Part shown: piece after piece, positions 6,397-12,249 of the stretch
Layout of the letters: the number at the start of each line of letters is the position of its first letter
Position numbering within the stretch: the first letter of the stretch is position 1
Assembly (NCBI GenBank): GCA_900556095.1
Contig: USNU01000012.1
Span: 1 to 12,249 of the forward strand
Source of the DNA: an uncultured Bacteroidales bacterium
Lineage (GTDB): Bacteria > Bacteroidota > Bacteroidia > Bacteroidales > Paludibacteraceae
Length of the DNA: 12,249 nt
Direction of reading: 5' to 3'
Position numbers and translations under genes: made by a program
Notes under the pieces: model-generated
Told to the model about the DNA's origin: nothing
Databases searched by the model: none
What the model saw: the letters and a program-made list of their open reading frames with translations, nothing else

Positions 6397-7668
6397 ATGA
6401 AAAAAACATGGATTGCAGCCTTGGCTGCTATGGCACTGACGATGGTCGGTTGCCACAAACTAACTCAGTATCCCGAAAACATCAGAGGCTACTGGGTTTC
6501 TAAAAACACCACAACAGGTTATTCCGCCTCGTTGGAAGTACTCACCACCGACAGTGCCATTGTGCAAATAGCCTCTCCCACAATGTGGGTAGTGAAAGAC
6601 CTGCGCGGAATGCTGGCGTATAACTCATCAAATGGCAAAGGTACATTCACGGCTACATCAGCCGATGCGCCGATGGTAGATGTGCAAGCCATCGACAAGA
6701 CATCCATCAAAGTAACGGTTACGACTATGGACGAGAAGAAAACCGTACTGTATGAGGGAGTCTTCATGCGCGAGAACAAACCGATGAATCCGGACCCCAA
6801 ACCCACACCCCAAACCGACACAACCTACATAAGTGTCCACACGTTTGGTTTTATCGATTACTACGTGCCTAACGGCGATTACAACCTCGTACTCGTAGGA
6901 ACCGACACTGCCGATACCGAGTACTACGCCACTTTCTGCGTTAGTCCGAAAGAGGCTTCTTTCGTAGGTCATTTTGCACTACTACAGGGCAATATGCGAA
7001 AGGAATACTCCAATTTTATCCCCAACTACACACCAAGTTCGGGGTCGAAAGACTTTCTTTCCCCTGATACTATGTGCATTACGGTGGGTATGAGTGGCGA
7101 GAAATATAATCTCGAAGGACGAATCACCTATATGGGGCATACCTACGTGATGAAAGCCACTGATATTATCGGGCAGGACCAACGTTGGGGCTATGAACCT
7201 CCCGAAGCAACGACCTTCAATGAGGTCTATACGGAGTTTATTGGTTTTGACGACAGAGACCAGACTAAGTTTGGCGAAGTGAACATCATACTCGACAACA
7301 ACAAGACCTTTATGCTCGTCACTTTCTTTGCGTCCGATACACTGACAGCAGGCACCTATCCGGTTAACAAAACCTATAAAGAAGGTACTGTGGCAGCCTC
7401 TGACGGATATATCGCCATCTATCAGCAAGACCAAACGTCCTATATGGGTGTGTACGAAGAAGGAACAGAAAACTGGCAAGACACCTACTATTTCGATAGC
7501 GGACAAGTGGTCGTTTCCTATCCGAATGACAGCGTCATCTCTATCATGGGCGATGTAAAGACGCACTATGGCTCTACCATTCATTTCACGTATGACGGAA
7601 AGTACGGTTTCGGAGGCTATCCTGAAGACAGCACTAAGGCTGCCAATGTTCGACTACAAAAAAGATAG
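6397..7668 (+). CDS. Lipoprotein of unknown function with two similar C-terminal beta-rich domains
   Basis: A 423-residue predicted lipoprotein not assigned to a named family. The signal peptide MKKTWIAALAAMALTMVGC has lipobox MVGC with Cys19. Residues 26-128 form a first domain beginning YPENIRGYWVSK, typical of small lipocalin-like or beta-sandwich domains of Bacteroidales lipoproteins (inference). A Pro-rich linker (131-140, NPDPKPTPQT) separates it from the rest. Residues about 145-254 and 278-402 look like two diverged copies of one domain: both begin with an F-G-F or F-I-G-F strand, have an NGDYNLVLVG or NNKTFMLVTF strand, and end in a strand series built around GHTYVMKA or GSTIHFTYDGKY. 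The protein is expected at the cell surface or periplasmic face. It has its own promoter and a strong terminator, so it is monocistronic. Confidence 0.8.
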   Translation: MKKTWIAALAAMALTMVGCHKLTQYPENIRGYWVSKNTTTGYSASLEVLTTDSAIVQIASPTMWVVKDLRGMLAYNSSNGKGTFTATSADAPMVDVQAIDKTSIKVTVTTMDEKKTVLYEGVFMRENKPMNPDPKPTPQTDTTYISVHTFGFIDYYVPNGDYNLVLVGTDTADTEYYATFCVSPKEASFVGHFALLQGNMRKEYSNFIPNYTPSSGSKDFLSPDTMCITVGMSGEKYNLEGRITYMGHTYVMKATDIIGQDQRWGYEPPEATTFNEVYTEFIGFDDRDQTKFGEVNIILDNNKTFMLVTFFASDTLTAGTYPVNKTYKEGTVAASDGYIAIYQQDQTSYMGVYEEGTENWQDTYYFDSGQVVVSYPNDSVISIMGDVKTHYGSTIHFTYDGKYGFGGYPEDSTKAANVRLQKR

Positions 7669-7688
7669 AATATAATTCTATAAAAAAG

Positions 7689-7724
7689 AAGGGCTGTTTA
7701 ACCATAGGTTAGGCAGTCCTTTTT
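7689..7724 (+). terminator. Intrinsic terminator after the two-repeat lipoprotein gene
   Basis: An uninterrupted 15-bp stem (7689-7703 with 7707-7721, three G-U pairs), an ATA loop and a TTTTT run at 7720-7724. It lies 20 nt past the stop codon. Its design and sequence (GGGCTG ... GGCAG) resemble the terminator at 9460-9495. Confidence 0.9.
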
Positions 7725-7798
7725 ATTGCTTGACGATTGTCGGCGCGGCAGGGAAGGGATGAGGGGATGGTATATCGTATGCAGTGTTGACCGGTTCC

Positions 7799-7831
7799 TA
7801 TCCCTTGCTCATCCCTTGCTTATCCCTTGCT
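7799..7831. repeat. Three 11-bp tandem repeats
   Basis: TATCCCTTGCT, CATCCCTTGCT and TATCCCTTGCT stand directly in tandem, differing at one base. An imperfect inverted relative (GGGAAGGGATGAGG) lies upstream at 7751-7764. The unit length equals that of the repeat at 2056-2088, though the sequence differs. Function unknown. Confidence 0.85.
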
Positions 7832-7893
7832 GAAGTTCTTCTATTTACCCTTGTCTCCTCACGACCTGCGTGTAGGATAACCGATACATATGA

Positions 7894-7948
7894 ATACTTT
7901 CTCAATACTTTGATGCTACCATGATACTACCCATATACTCTCCACGTA
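7894..7948. repeat. Degenerate 11-bp periodic tract
   Basis: Read in 11-nt steps the sequence is ATACTTTCTCA, ATACTTTGATG, CTACCATGATA, CTACCCATATA, CTCTCCACGTA. Neighbouring steps share five to eight positions, chiefly the leading xTACy and the A/T-rich ends. This could be a decayed version of the tandem arrays seen elsewhere, but the similarity is weak enough to be partly chance. Confidence 0.4.
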
Positions 7949-8033
7949 TAGGGATACATACACTGTTTTGCGGATACGCACATCTCGTCTGCGATGGTCT
8001 TTCTGTCGTTAAGTACATTTTTTTGGCACAAAT

Positions 8034-8065
8034 GTTTATTATATAAGAAAAAAGTTGTATCTTTG
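8034..8065 (+). promoter_or_regulatory. Promoter-like element with good -7 and weak -33
   Basis: TATCTTTG at 8058-8065 is a full match to the Bacteroidota -7 element. The position 20 nt upstream holds GTTT (8034-8037) and not TTTG, so the -33 is poor. Transcription would begin near 8072, just before a purine-rich AAAAGGA and the ATG at 8087. It is the only promoter candidate found for the small ORF and for the exported protein at 8413. Confidence 0.5.
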
Positions 8066-8086
8066 CGGGCGAAAAGGATATATACT

Positions 8087-8266
8087 ATGTTAAGCATGGA
8101 TACATATATGCGAGGTATGGGTGGCTGTCGCTTGGGGCGTATGGCAACCTGTATGGCGGCATGTAGTGCGAAAGCGGCAGTGGAATACTGCGCACGCAAC
8201 GTGCTGTGTATCAGTGGATTTACCCCCCCCCATCGGCATACACAAAGGCTGCGAAGAGCAGGATAA
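8087..8266 (+). CDS. Possible small Cys-rich protein, frame interrupted at a C9 tract
   Basis: I do not recognise this ORF. From ATG 8087 it encodes 59 residues with Cys at 14, 22, 26, 35 and 41, ending LRRAG. The start lies about 15 nt behind the predicted transcription start and 9 nt after AAAAGGA, an unusually good ribosome-site-like context for this window. At residue 46-48 the frame runs through nine C. With eight C the same start would read into another open frame ending at 8342, giving an 84-residue protein with nine cysteines and a tail ENDING in VCRAYCA. This makes a frameshifted, phase-variable or mis-assembled gene possible. It could equally be a chance ORF in the long leader of the gene at 8413. 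There is no signal peptide. Confidence 0.3.
   Translation: MLSMDTYMRGMGGCRLGRMATCMAACSAKAAVEYCARNVLCISGFTPPHRHTQRLRRAG
8223..8231. repeat. C9 homopolymer
   Basis: Nine consecutive C on the plus strand, the only G/C homopolymer of this length seen in the window. It lies where two open frames overlap; losing one C would join them. Confidence 0.95.
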
Positions 8267-8314
8267 ACCATGCTCTGCCATCTATAAAAAAGACGAAACG
8301 TATGTTGTCTATAA

Positions 8315-8351
8315 CAGCGTCTGTCGGGCATATTGTGCCTGACAGACGCTG
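8315..8351. other. 37-nt palindrome without a T tail
   Basis: Arms 8315-8330 and 8336-8351 pair over 16 bp with a single G-U and a 5-nt loop (TATTG). Neither strand has a T run after it, so it is not a standard intrinsic terminator. It lies in the leader of the exported-protein gene, 61 nt before its ATG, and overlaps the end of the alternative frame of the small ORF. It could be a regulatory hairpin, an RNA stabiliser or a protein-binding site. Confidence 0.8.
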
Positions 8352-8412
8352 CTGCATAGAGGGGTAATGTAGCATCAAAAACAATATCTAACCAACTAAA
8401 CAATAATTTGTT

Positions 8413-9423
8413 ATGAAGAAATTTCTACTCAGTATGGCACTCGTAGCCATCGCAGGCGCAGGCACACAGGCAAGCGCACAAACGGCTCCCGCCAACGCTA
8501 TCAACGGCACGTTTTCGGTAGCAGCGGACAAGCAAGTCTATTTCTCGCAAGGCAACTTGCAGTACACCCAATCGACCACCACATGGGCGTTTGCCGAACA
8601 TCAATACGATATGATAGGGACTGATAATGTAACAGGTGGCACCGTGTCTCACGATGCTAAAGTTGGTGATAAAGTATCCGGTGAGGCATTGGCTGACAAG
8701 ATAGACTTGTTTGGCTGGAGCGGCAGTACGGCTGCGGTACAATGGGGTGTGGGAATATCCAGTAATAGTGCTGCCGACTACTCCGGCGACTTTGTGGATT
8801 GGGGTAGCAACACTATCGGCACGGATGCGCCCGACACATGGCGTACATTGACCAGAAGCGAATGGGACTATGTGCTATCCGAACGCCCTGATGCATACAC
8901 GAAAAGAGGTGTGGCACGTATCAACTTGAATAGCGACGGCACCGTATATGCCAATGGACTGATTCTGCTGCCCGACACATGGACGGCTCCCGCAGGTGTA
9001 ACTTTCAAGAGTGGTGTGGCAAGTGAACAAAGCGTACAAGCATACGCAGACTATCAGACCTTTACGCTTTCCGATTGGCAAAAATTGGAGTCCGCCGGTG
9101 CTGTCTTTTTACCTGCTGCGGGTGTGCGCCTTGAAAAACGAATACTATATGCACATGGTGCGATGTATTTATGGACTGCCACATATGGTGCCACATATAC
9201 ACTTATGCAGAATGCTAACTCAAAGTCAATATCTATATTTGGTAGTGAGCGTTATTGTGGAAGAACAGTCCGCTTGGTACAAGATGTGAAGGCTGTCGGC
9301 ACCGGCATAGCGGAGGCGGATGTTACGGGCAATGTGGAAACCCGCAAAGTGCTGCGCGATGGACAAATACTCATCCAACGCGGCGAAGATACTTATACTG
9401 TGATGGGAGAGACCCTCAAATGA
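8413..9423 (+). CDS. Secreted FISUMP-like protein with a possible T9SS-type C-terminal tail
   Basis: A 336-residue exported protein of unknown function. The signal peptide MKKFLLSMALVAIAGAGTQASA is predicted to be cut before Gln23. The body resembles the Bacteroidales proteins with an Fib-succ major paralogous type domain: FSVAADKQVYFSQGNLQY (35-52), WAFAEHQYDMIG (58-69), KIDLFGWSG (96-104), WRTLTRSEWDYVLSERPDA (143-161), NGLILLPDTWTAPAGVTF (181-198) and VFLPAAGVR (231-239), with an aromatic-rich end GRTVRLVQDVK. The last 26 residues (RKVLRDGQILIQRGEDTYTVMGETLK) look like the short beta-strand tail with a Y-x-x-x-G motif found at the ends of many Bacteroidetes proteins secreted by the type IX system; this is inference. 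It is followed by a bidirectional terminator. Confidence 0.75.
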   Translation: MKKFLLSMALVAIAGAGTQASAQTAPANAINGTFSVAADKQVYFSQGNLQYTQSTTTWAFAEHQYDMIGTDNVTGGTVSHDAKVGDKVSGEALADKIDLFGWSGSTAAVQWGVGISSNSAADYSGDFVDWGSNTIGTDAPDTWRTLTRSEWDYVLSERPDAYTKRGVARINLNSDGTVYANGLILLPDTWTAPAGVTFKSGVASEQSVQAYADYQTFTLSDWQKLESAGAVFLPAAGVRLEKRILYAHGAMYLWTATYGATYTLMQNANSKSISIFGSERYCGRTVRLVQDVKAVGTGIAEADVTGNVETRKVLRDGQILIQRGEDTYTVMGETLK

Positions 9424-9459
9424 CCTACCCGGACTTTCCAAAGGGAGGGAGAATAAAAA

Positions 9460-9495
9460 AACAGGGCTGCTTGACGATGGTCGGGCAGCCCTGTT
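9460..9495. terminator. Bidirectional intrinsic terminator between converging genes
   Basis: A continuous 16-bp stem (9460-9475 with 9480-9495, two G-U pairs) and a 4-nt loop GATG. On the plus strand it ends the exported-protein gene and is followed by GATTTTGTT. On the minus strand it ends the clpP-clpX-phosphatase operon and is followed by a better T run (complement of the A7 tract at 9455-9461). Confidence 0.9.
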
Positions 9496-9529
9496 GATTT
9501 TGTTGCGATTACCTTTGTTGCAAGTGGGA

Positions 9530-9994
9530 TTATGCGTTTTGCAGTTGATTCAAGAGCGCGGTGCAACCTTCTATCAAATCGCGGTAGGTGGTTTCGAAAT
9601 CGCCTGTGTACCACGGGTCGGCAACATCGCGCGGAAGAAGCCGCTGAATCTTAGGTGCAGGGAGAGCCGTATCTTCTTCCATCAGTTGTCCGCCCAATAC
9701 GGGGTGCAGATTGCGGATATTATAGTTCTCCATACAGAGTATCAGGTCGAAACGCGCATAGTCATCGCGGGTAATCTGACGCGCTGCGTGTGGCAAAACG
9801 GGTACGCCATGGGTTTGCAGACATCGGCGCGCAGGCGGATAGATGTCGTTGCCAATCTCTTCGGTGGAAGTGGCACACGAGTCTATCAGCACCTCTGTAT
9901 CAAGCCCTGCCTCCGACACCATTTGGCGCATAATCATCTCCGCCATCGCACTGCGACAGATATTTCCGTGGCAAACAAACAGTATCTTCTTCAC
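9530..9994 (-). CDS. Low molecular weight protein tyrosine phosphatase
   Basis: A 154-residue cytoplasmic phosphotyrosine phosphatase of the normal family length. The P-loop C8-HGNIC-R14-S15 lies at the N terminus, with Cys8 as the nucleophile and Arg14 binding phosphate. The general-acid loop DPW (Asp126-Pro127) is followed by YTGDFETTYRDLIEGC, the usual C-terminal helix start. The common RSPxAE after the P-loop is RSAMAE here. Such enzymes act on tyrosine-phosphorylated proteins, in many bacteria on polysaccharide-export kinases or stress proteins; no capsule gene is nearby. It starts 14 nt after clpX and ends at the bidirectional terminator, so it is probably the last gene of the clpP-clpX operon. 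Confidence 0.95.
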   Translation of the reverse strand: MKKILFVCHGNICRSAMAEMIMRQMVSEAGLDTEVLIDSCATSTEEIGNDIYPPARRCLQTHGVPVLPHAARQITRDDYARFDLILCMENYNIRNLHPVLGGQLMEEDTALPAPKIQRLLPRDVADPWYTGDFETTYRDLIEGCTALLNQLQNA

Positions 9995-10008
9995 TGTTAA
10001 TCAGTCAT

Positions 10009-11265
10009 TTATAGTGCGTTCTGCAAGCGATAGAGGTCGGCACGCTCAATGCGTTCCTTGGCATAGTCGCGCGTAACCTCAAAAGCGGTCTCGCCTTTGC
10101 TTTTTGGGGCGTTCTGCTGTGAAGGCAAATCGTACATCACATCCATCATCACAGTCTCCATAAGCCCGCGTAACCCACGCGCACCCAAACGATATTCGAG
10201 TGCTTTATCCACAATATAATCCAACATATCCGGCGCAAAAGTAAGTCGGACACCGTCCATCGCCAACAATTTCTGATACTGCTTGGTAAGCGCATTTTTC
10301 GGTTCAGTGAGGATATTGCGGAGTGCGTCTCTGTCCAGAGGCTTGAGATACGTCAGGACCGGCAGACGTCCGATAATCTCCGGAATCAGGCCAAACGACT
10401 TCAAATCTTGCGGTGCGATATACTGCAACAGGTTGTTTTTGTCTATCGTGCGTGCTTTCTGCTGTGCGTCGAAACCCACTACCTGCGTATTCATCCGCTG
10501 TGCAATCTTGCGCTCGATACCGTCGAAAGCCCCGCCACAGATGAAGAGGATATTACGCGTATCCACATGTATGAACTCCTGTTCGGGGTGCTTGCGTCCA
10601 CCTTGTGGCGGCACGTTCACCACCGAGCCTTCCAGCAGTTTCAACAATCCCTGTTGCACACCCTCGCCCGACACGTCGCGCGTGATACTGGGGTTCTCAC
10701 TTTTGCGGGCAATCTTGTCTATCTCGTCGATAAAGACAATACCGCGTTCCGCTTTTTGCAGGTCGTAGTCGGCGTCTTGCAACAGACGCACCAACAGCGA
10801 CTCCACATCCTCGCCCACATATCCTGCCTCGGTGAGCGCAGTCGCATCTACAATGGCAAACGGCACTTTGAGCAGTTTGGCAATCGTGCGGGCAAGCAAT
10901 GTCTTACCCGTACCTGTGGAACCGACCAACAGAATATTGCTCTTTTCTATCTCTACTCCGTTCTCTTCTTTGGGCTGAAGGATACGCTTGTAGTGATTAT
11001 ACACAGCCACCGAGAGGTACTTCTTCGCCTCTTCCTGACCAATCACATACTCGTCCAGAAACGCCTTGATGTCAGCAGGTTTGGGCAACTGCTTCAGTTC
11101 CAATCCCTCGATAGGCGCATCGGCATCATGCACTATCATCTTCTGCACCAACTGATGCCCCGTCTCAATACACTCCGGGCATATCAGACTCCCGTCCAAG
11201 CCACGGAACATATTATGCATCTCGCGTCCGCAGAAACTGCAAACGTCTTTTGTCTTCTTTGCCAT
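10009..11265 (-). CDS. clpX: ClpX, ATP-dependent unfoldase subunit of ClpXP
   Basis: A 418-residue AAA+ unfoldase that selects, unfolds and feeds substrates into ClpP. The N-terminal zinc-binding domain has Cys9, 12, 29 and 32. Walker A is GSTGTGKT (115-122), the GYVG pore loop is at 148-151, Walker B is IVFIDEID (176-183), the RKH loop is at 224-226, and sensor 2 is GARGLR (361-366). The loop that docks on ClpP reads VGF (263-265) where Escherichia coli has IGF, a conservative change. Length is normal for the family. Its ATG overlaps the stop codon of clpP by one base (TAATG), indicating translational coupling. Confidence 0.98.
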   Translation of the reverse strand: MAKKTKDVCSFCGREMHNMFRGLDGSLICPECIETGHQLVQKMIVHDADAPIEGLELKQLPKPADIKAFLDEYVIGQEEAKKYLSVAVYNHYKRILQPKEENGVEIEKSNILLVGSTGTGKTLLARTIAKLLKVPFAIVDATALTEAGYVGEDVESLLVRLLQDADYDLQKAERGIVFIDEIDKIARKSENPSITRDVSGEGVQQGLLKLLEGSVVNVPPQGGRKHPEQEFIHVDTRNILFICGGAFDGIERKIAQRMNTQVVGFDAQQKARTIDKNNLLQYIAPQDLKSFGLIPEIIGRLPVLTYLKPLDRDALRNILTEPKNALTKQYQKLLAMDGVRLTFAPDMLDYIVDKALEYRLGARGLRGLMETVMMDVMYDLPSQQNAPKSKGETAFEVTRDYAKERIERADLYRLQNAL

Positions 11266-11957
11266 TAGTGTGCAGCGTCCGCTTTCTTGCGTGCGTGAAT
11301 TTTGTCAATCATACCATAGTCGAGTGCCTCTTGCGCGGTCATCCAATAGTCGCGGTCGGCGTCCTGACGTATCTTTTCCATCGACTGCCCCGAATGGTCG
11401 GAGATAATCTGATAGAGTTCCTCTTTGAGTTTCAGAATCTCTTTGGCAGTAATCTCGATGTCGGAAGCCTGCCCTTGGATACCGCCGAGAGGCTGATGAA
11501 TCATCACACGCGAGTGTGGCAGAGCCGCACGCATGCCTTTTTCGCCTGCCACCAACAGCACTGCACCCATCGAGGCTGCCATGCCGGTACAGATAGTAGC
11601 CACCTTGCTACTGACAAACTGCATGGTATCATAGATGCCCAAACCGGCATATACCGACCCGCCCGGGGTATTCAGATAGATATTGATGTCGCGCTCCGAA
11701 TCCACCGAGTCGAGATAGAGCAACTGGGCCTGAATCACGTTGGCAGTATAGTCGTTCACCTCTGTGCCGAGGAAGATGATACGGTCCATCATCAGACGGG
11801 AGAATACGTCCATCTGGGTAACATTCAGTTGCCGCTCTTCCAGAATAGAAGGAGATATATAACTTGCCTCTGCACGTACTGCACTTTGGCTCATCACTTT
11901 CTCTACGTGCATGGAGTTGAGTCCTTGCGAAGTCGCAAATTTAAGAAAATCATTCAT
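11265..11957 (-). CDS. clpP: ClpP, serine protease subunit of ClpXP
   Basis: A 230-residue serine protease that forms the tetradecameric barrel of ClpXP. The catalytic triad is Ser129 (GMAASMGA), His154 (VMIHQP) and Asp203 (DRDYWM); the spacing of 25 and 49 residues agrees with the E. coli enzyme. NTPGGSV (96-102) is the substrate-binding loop. The protein carries about 30 residues before the conserved core, a long propeptide common in Bacteroidetes ClpP and expected to be removed autocatalytically. It is the first gene of the operon with clpX and the phosphatase. A promoter lies 32 nt upstream of the ATG. Confidence 0.98.
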   Translation of the reverse strand: MNDFLKFATSQGLNSMHVEKVMSQSAVRAEASYISPSILEERQLNVTQMDVFSRLMMDRIIFLGTEVNDYTANVIQAQLLYLDSVDSERDINIYLNTPGGSVYAGLGIYDTMQFVSSKVATICTGMAASMGAVLLVAGEKGMRAALPHSRVMIHQPLGGIQGQASDIEITAKEILKLKEELYQIISDHSGQSMEKIRQDADRDYWMTAQEALDYGMIDKIHARKKADAAH

Positions 11958-11988
11958 AGTGTTTATATCTGTTATTCAAATTGTAGTG

Positions 11989-12020
11989 CAAAGATACGAT
12001 TTCTTTTTGAACTATACAAC
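11989..12020 (-). promoter_or_regulatory. Bacteroidota-type promoter of the clpP-clpX-phosphatase operon
   Basis: On the minus strand TATCTTTG (11996-11989) is a full -7 match. Twenty nt upstream stands GTTG (12020-12017), a one-base deviation from TTTG. The start would fall near 11982, leaving a leader of about 25 nt. The -33 abuts the terminator palindrome that begins at 12021. Confidence 0.7.
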
Positions 12021-12057
12021 AAAAATGCACATCGTATCACGGACAATGTGCATTTTT
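12021..12057. terminator. Palindrome that probably terminates the gene upstream of clpP
   Basis: Perfect 12-bp arms AAAAATGCACAT (12021-12032) and ATGTGCATTTTT (12046-12057) with a 13-nt loop. Because the outer pairs are A-T runs, each strand ends the stem with five T, so it can work in either direction. It separates the clpP promoter from whatever minus-strand gene lies to the right. Confidence 0.65.
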
Positions 12058-12121
12058 AAGTATCTGCCATCTGCCAGGGGAAGAGTAGTGACAGCGAAAA
12101 AGCAGGGGAAATTGCGGTTAA

Positions 12122-12249
12122 TCAGAATCCGCTATATACCACTTTCATCGTCATGGGCTTTTCTGCGTTTTGCGCACTGCGAATCATAGTGGCAGAAAGC
12201 GTTTGCGCCTGTTTTACGGCAGTAATGGTTGCGGAACTCGAAGTACCGG
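12122..12249 (-). CDS. Possible 3' end of an unidentified minus-strand gene
   Basis: From the window edge one minus-strand frame is open for 42 codons and ends at TGA 12124-12122, with a C terminus reading EKPMTMKVVYSGF. The final aromatic residue would suit an outer-membrane barrel strand, but the piece is too short to identify. A second frame is also open from the edge to a TAG at 12134-12132, so the frame choice is uncertain. Placement 65 nt before the terminator palindrome supports a gene ending here. It does not look like trigger factor, which often precedes clpP in this group. Confidence 0.35.
   Translation of the reverse strand, partial: GTSSSATITAVKQAQTLSATMIRSAQNAEKPMTMKVVYSGF

Larger units (their letters stand above)
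7669..8412. other. 744-nt intergenic stretch with repeats, a promoter-like element and a possible small ORF
   Basis: This gap between two beta-rich exported-protein genes holds, in order: a terminator (7689-7724), a fragment at 7727-7749 resembling part of the terminator at 9460-9495, 11-bp tandem repeats (7799-7831), a more degenerate 11-bp periodic tract (7894-7948), a -7 promoter element (8058-8065), a possible Cys-rich ORF with a C9 run (8087-8266), and a 37-nt palindrome (8315-8351). No second promoter was found close to the gene at 8413, so its transcript may start near 8072 with a leader of about 340 nt. Confidence 0.6.

Noticed and set aside
7799..7831. CRISPR array
   Set aside because: The units are 11 bp and directly abutting, with no spacers and no cas genes in the window.
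10408..12059. Plus-strand ORFs of 286 and 269 residues opposite clpX and clpP
   Set aside because: Antisense to full-length, motif-complete clpX and clpP; the products show no family motifs.

Overview
The window reads as ordinary chromosome from a member of the Bacteroidales (phylum Bacteroidota). The evidence is the Bacteroidota promoter grammar (TTTG, 20 nt, TAnnTTTG) found repeatedly upstream of genes, the absence of strong Shine-Dalgarno sites, a ClpP with a long N-terminal propeptide, a DUF4886-type SGNH protein, an LptF/LptG permease of Bacteroidetes type, and several lipoproteins or secreted beta-rich proteins. The genus cannot be named from the sequence. No transposase, integrase, phage gene or CRISPR array was seen.

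Layout, left to right. (1) 1-771 (+): 3' part of an LptF/LptG-family permease. (2) 827-1183 (-): a tRNA-Asp(GTC)/tRNA-Arg(ACG) transcription unit with its own promoter and a long terminator hairpin. (3) 1186-2856 (-): a lipoprotein consisting of a free-standing 5'-nucleotidase C-terminal domain, followed by a secreted DUF4886/SGNH hydrolase whose signal-peptide codons hold an 8-bp tandem repeat. (4) 2881-2948: a back-to-back promoter pair. (5) 3024-4414 (+): a small lipoprotein with YGV motifs and a radical SAM enzyme with SPASM-like cysteines, which together form an rSAM/lipoprotein system of unknown product. (6) 4657-6153 (+): an acetyl-CoA hydrolase/succinate CoA-transferase-like enzyme with promoter and terminator. 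(7) 6397-7668 (+): a two-repeat lipoprotein of unknown function. (8) 7669-8412: a 744-nt stretch with 11-bp tandem repeats, a promoter-like element, a possible small Cys-rich ORF interrupted by a C9 tract, and a 37-nt palindrome. (9) 8413-9423 (+): a secreted FISUMP-like protein. (10) 9530-11957 (-): a clpP-clpX-low-molecular-weight tyrosine phosphatase operon. (11) The right edge holds a terminator palindrome and possibly the 3' end of another minus-strand gene.

How the parts relate. The core functions are envelope lipopolysaccharide export (LptF/G), translation (tRNAs), acyl-CoA/acid fermentation (CoA transferase) and protein quality control (ClpXP). Between these lie lineage-specific envelope proteins. 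The most noteworthy item is the lipoprotein/radical-SAM pair, where adjacency and shared promoter suggest that the lipoprotein is the enzyme's substrate. Two other loci carry tandem tracts whose unit length is not a multiple of three (8-bp units in the SGNH signal peptide, a C9 run in the small ORF), so reversible frame switching is possible but not shown.
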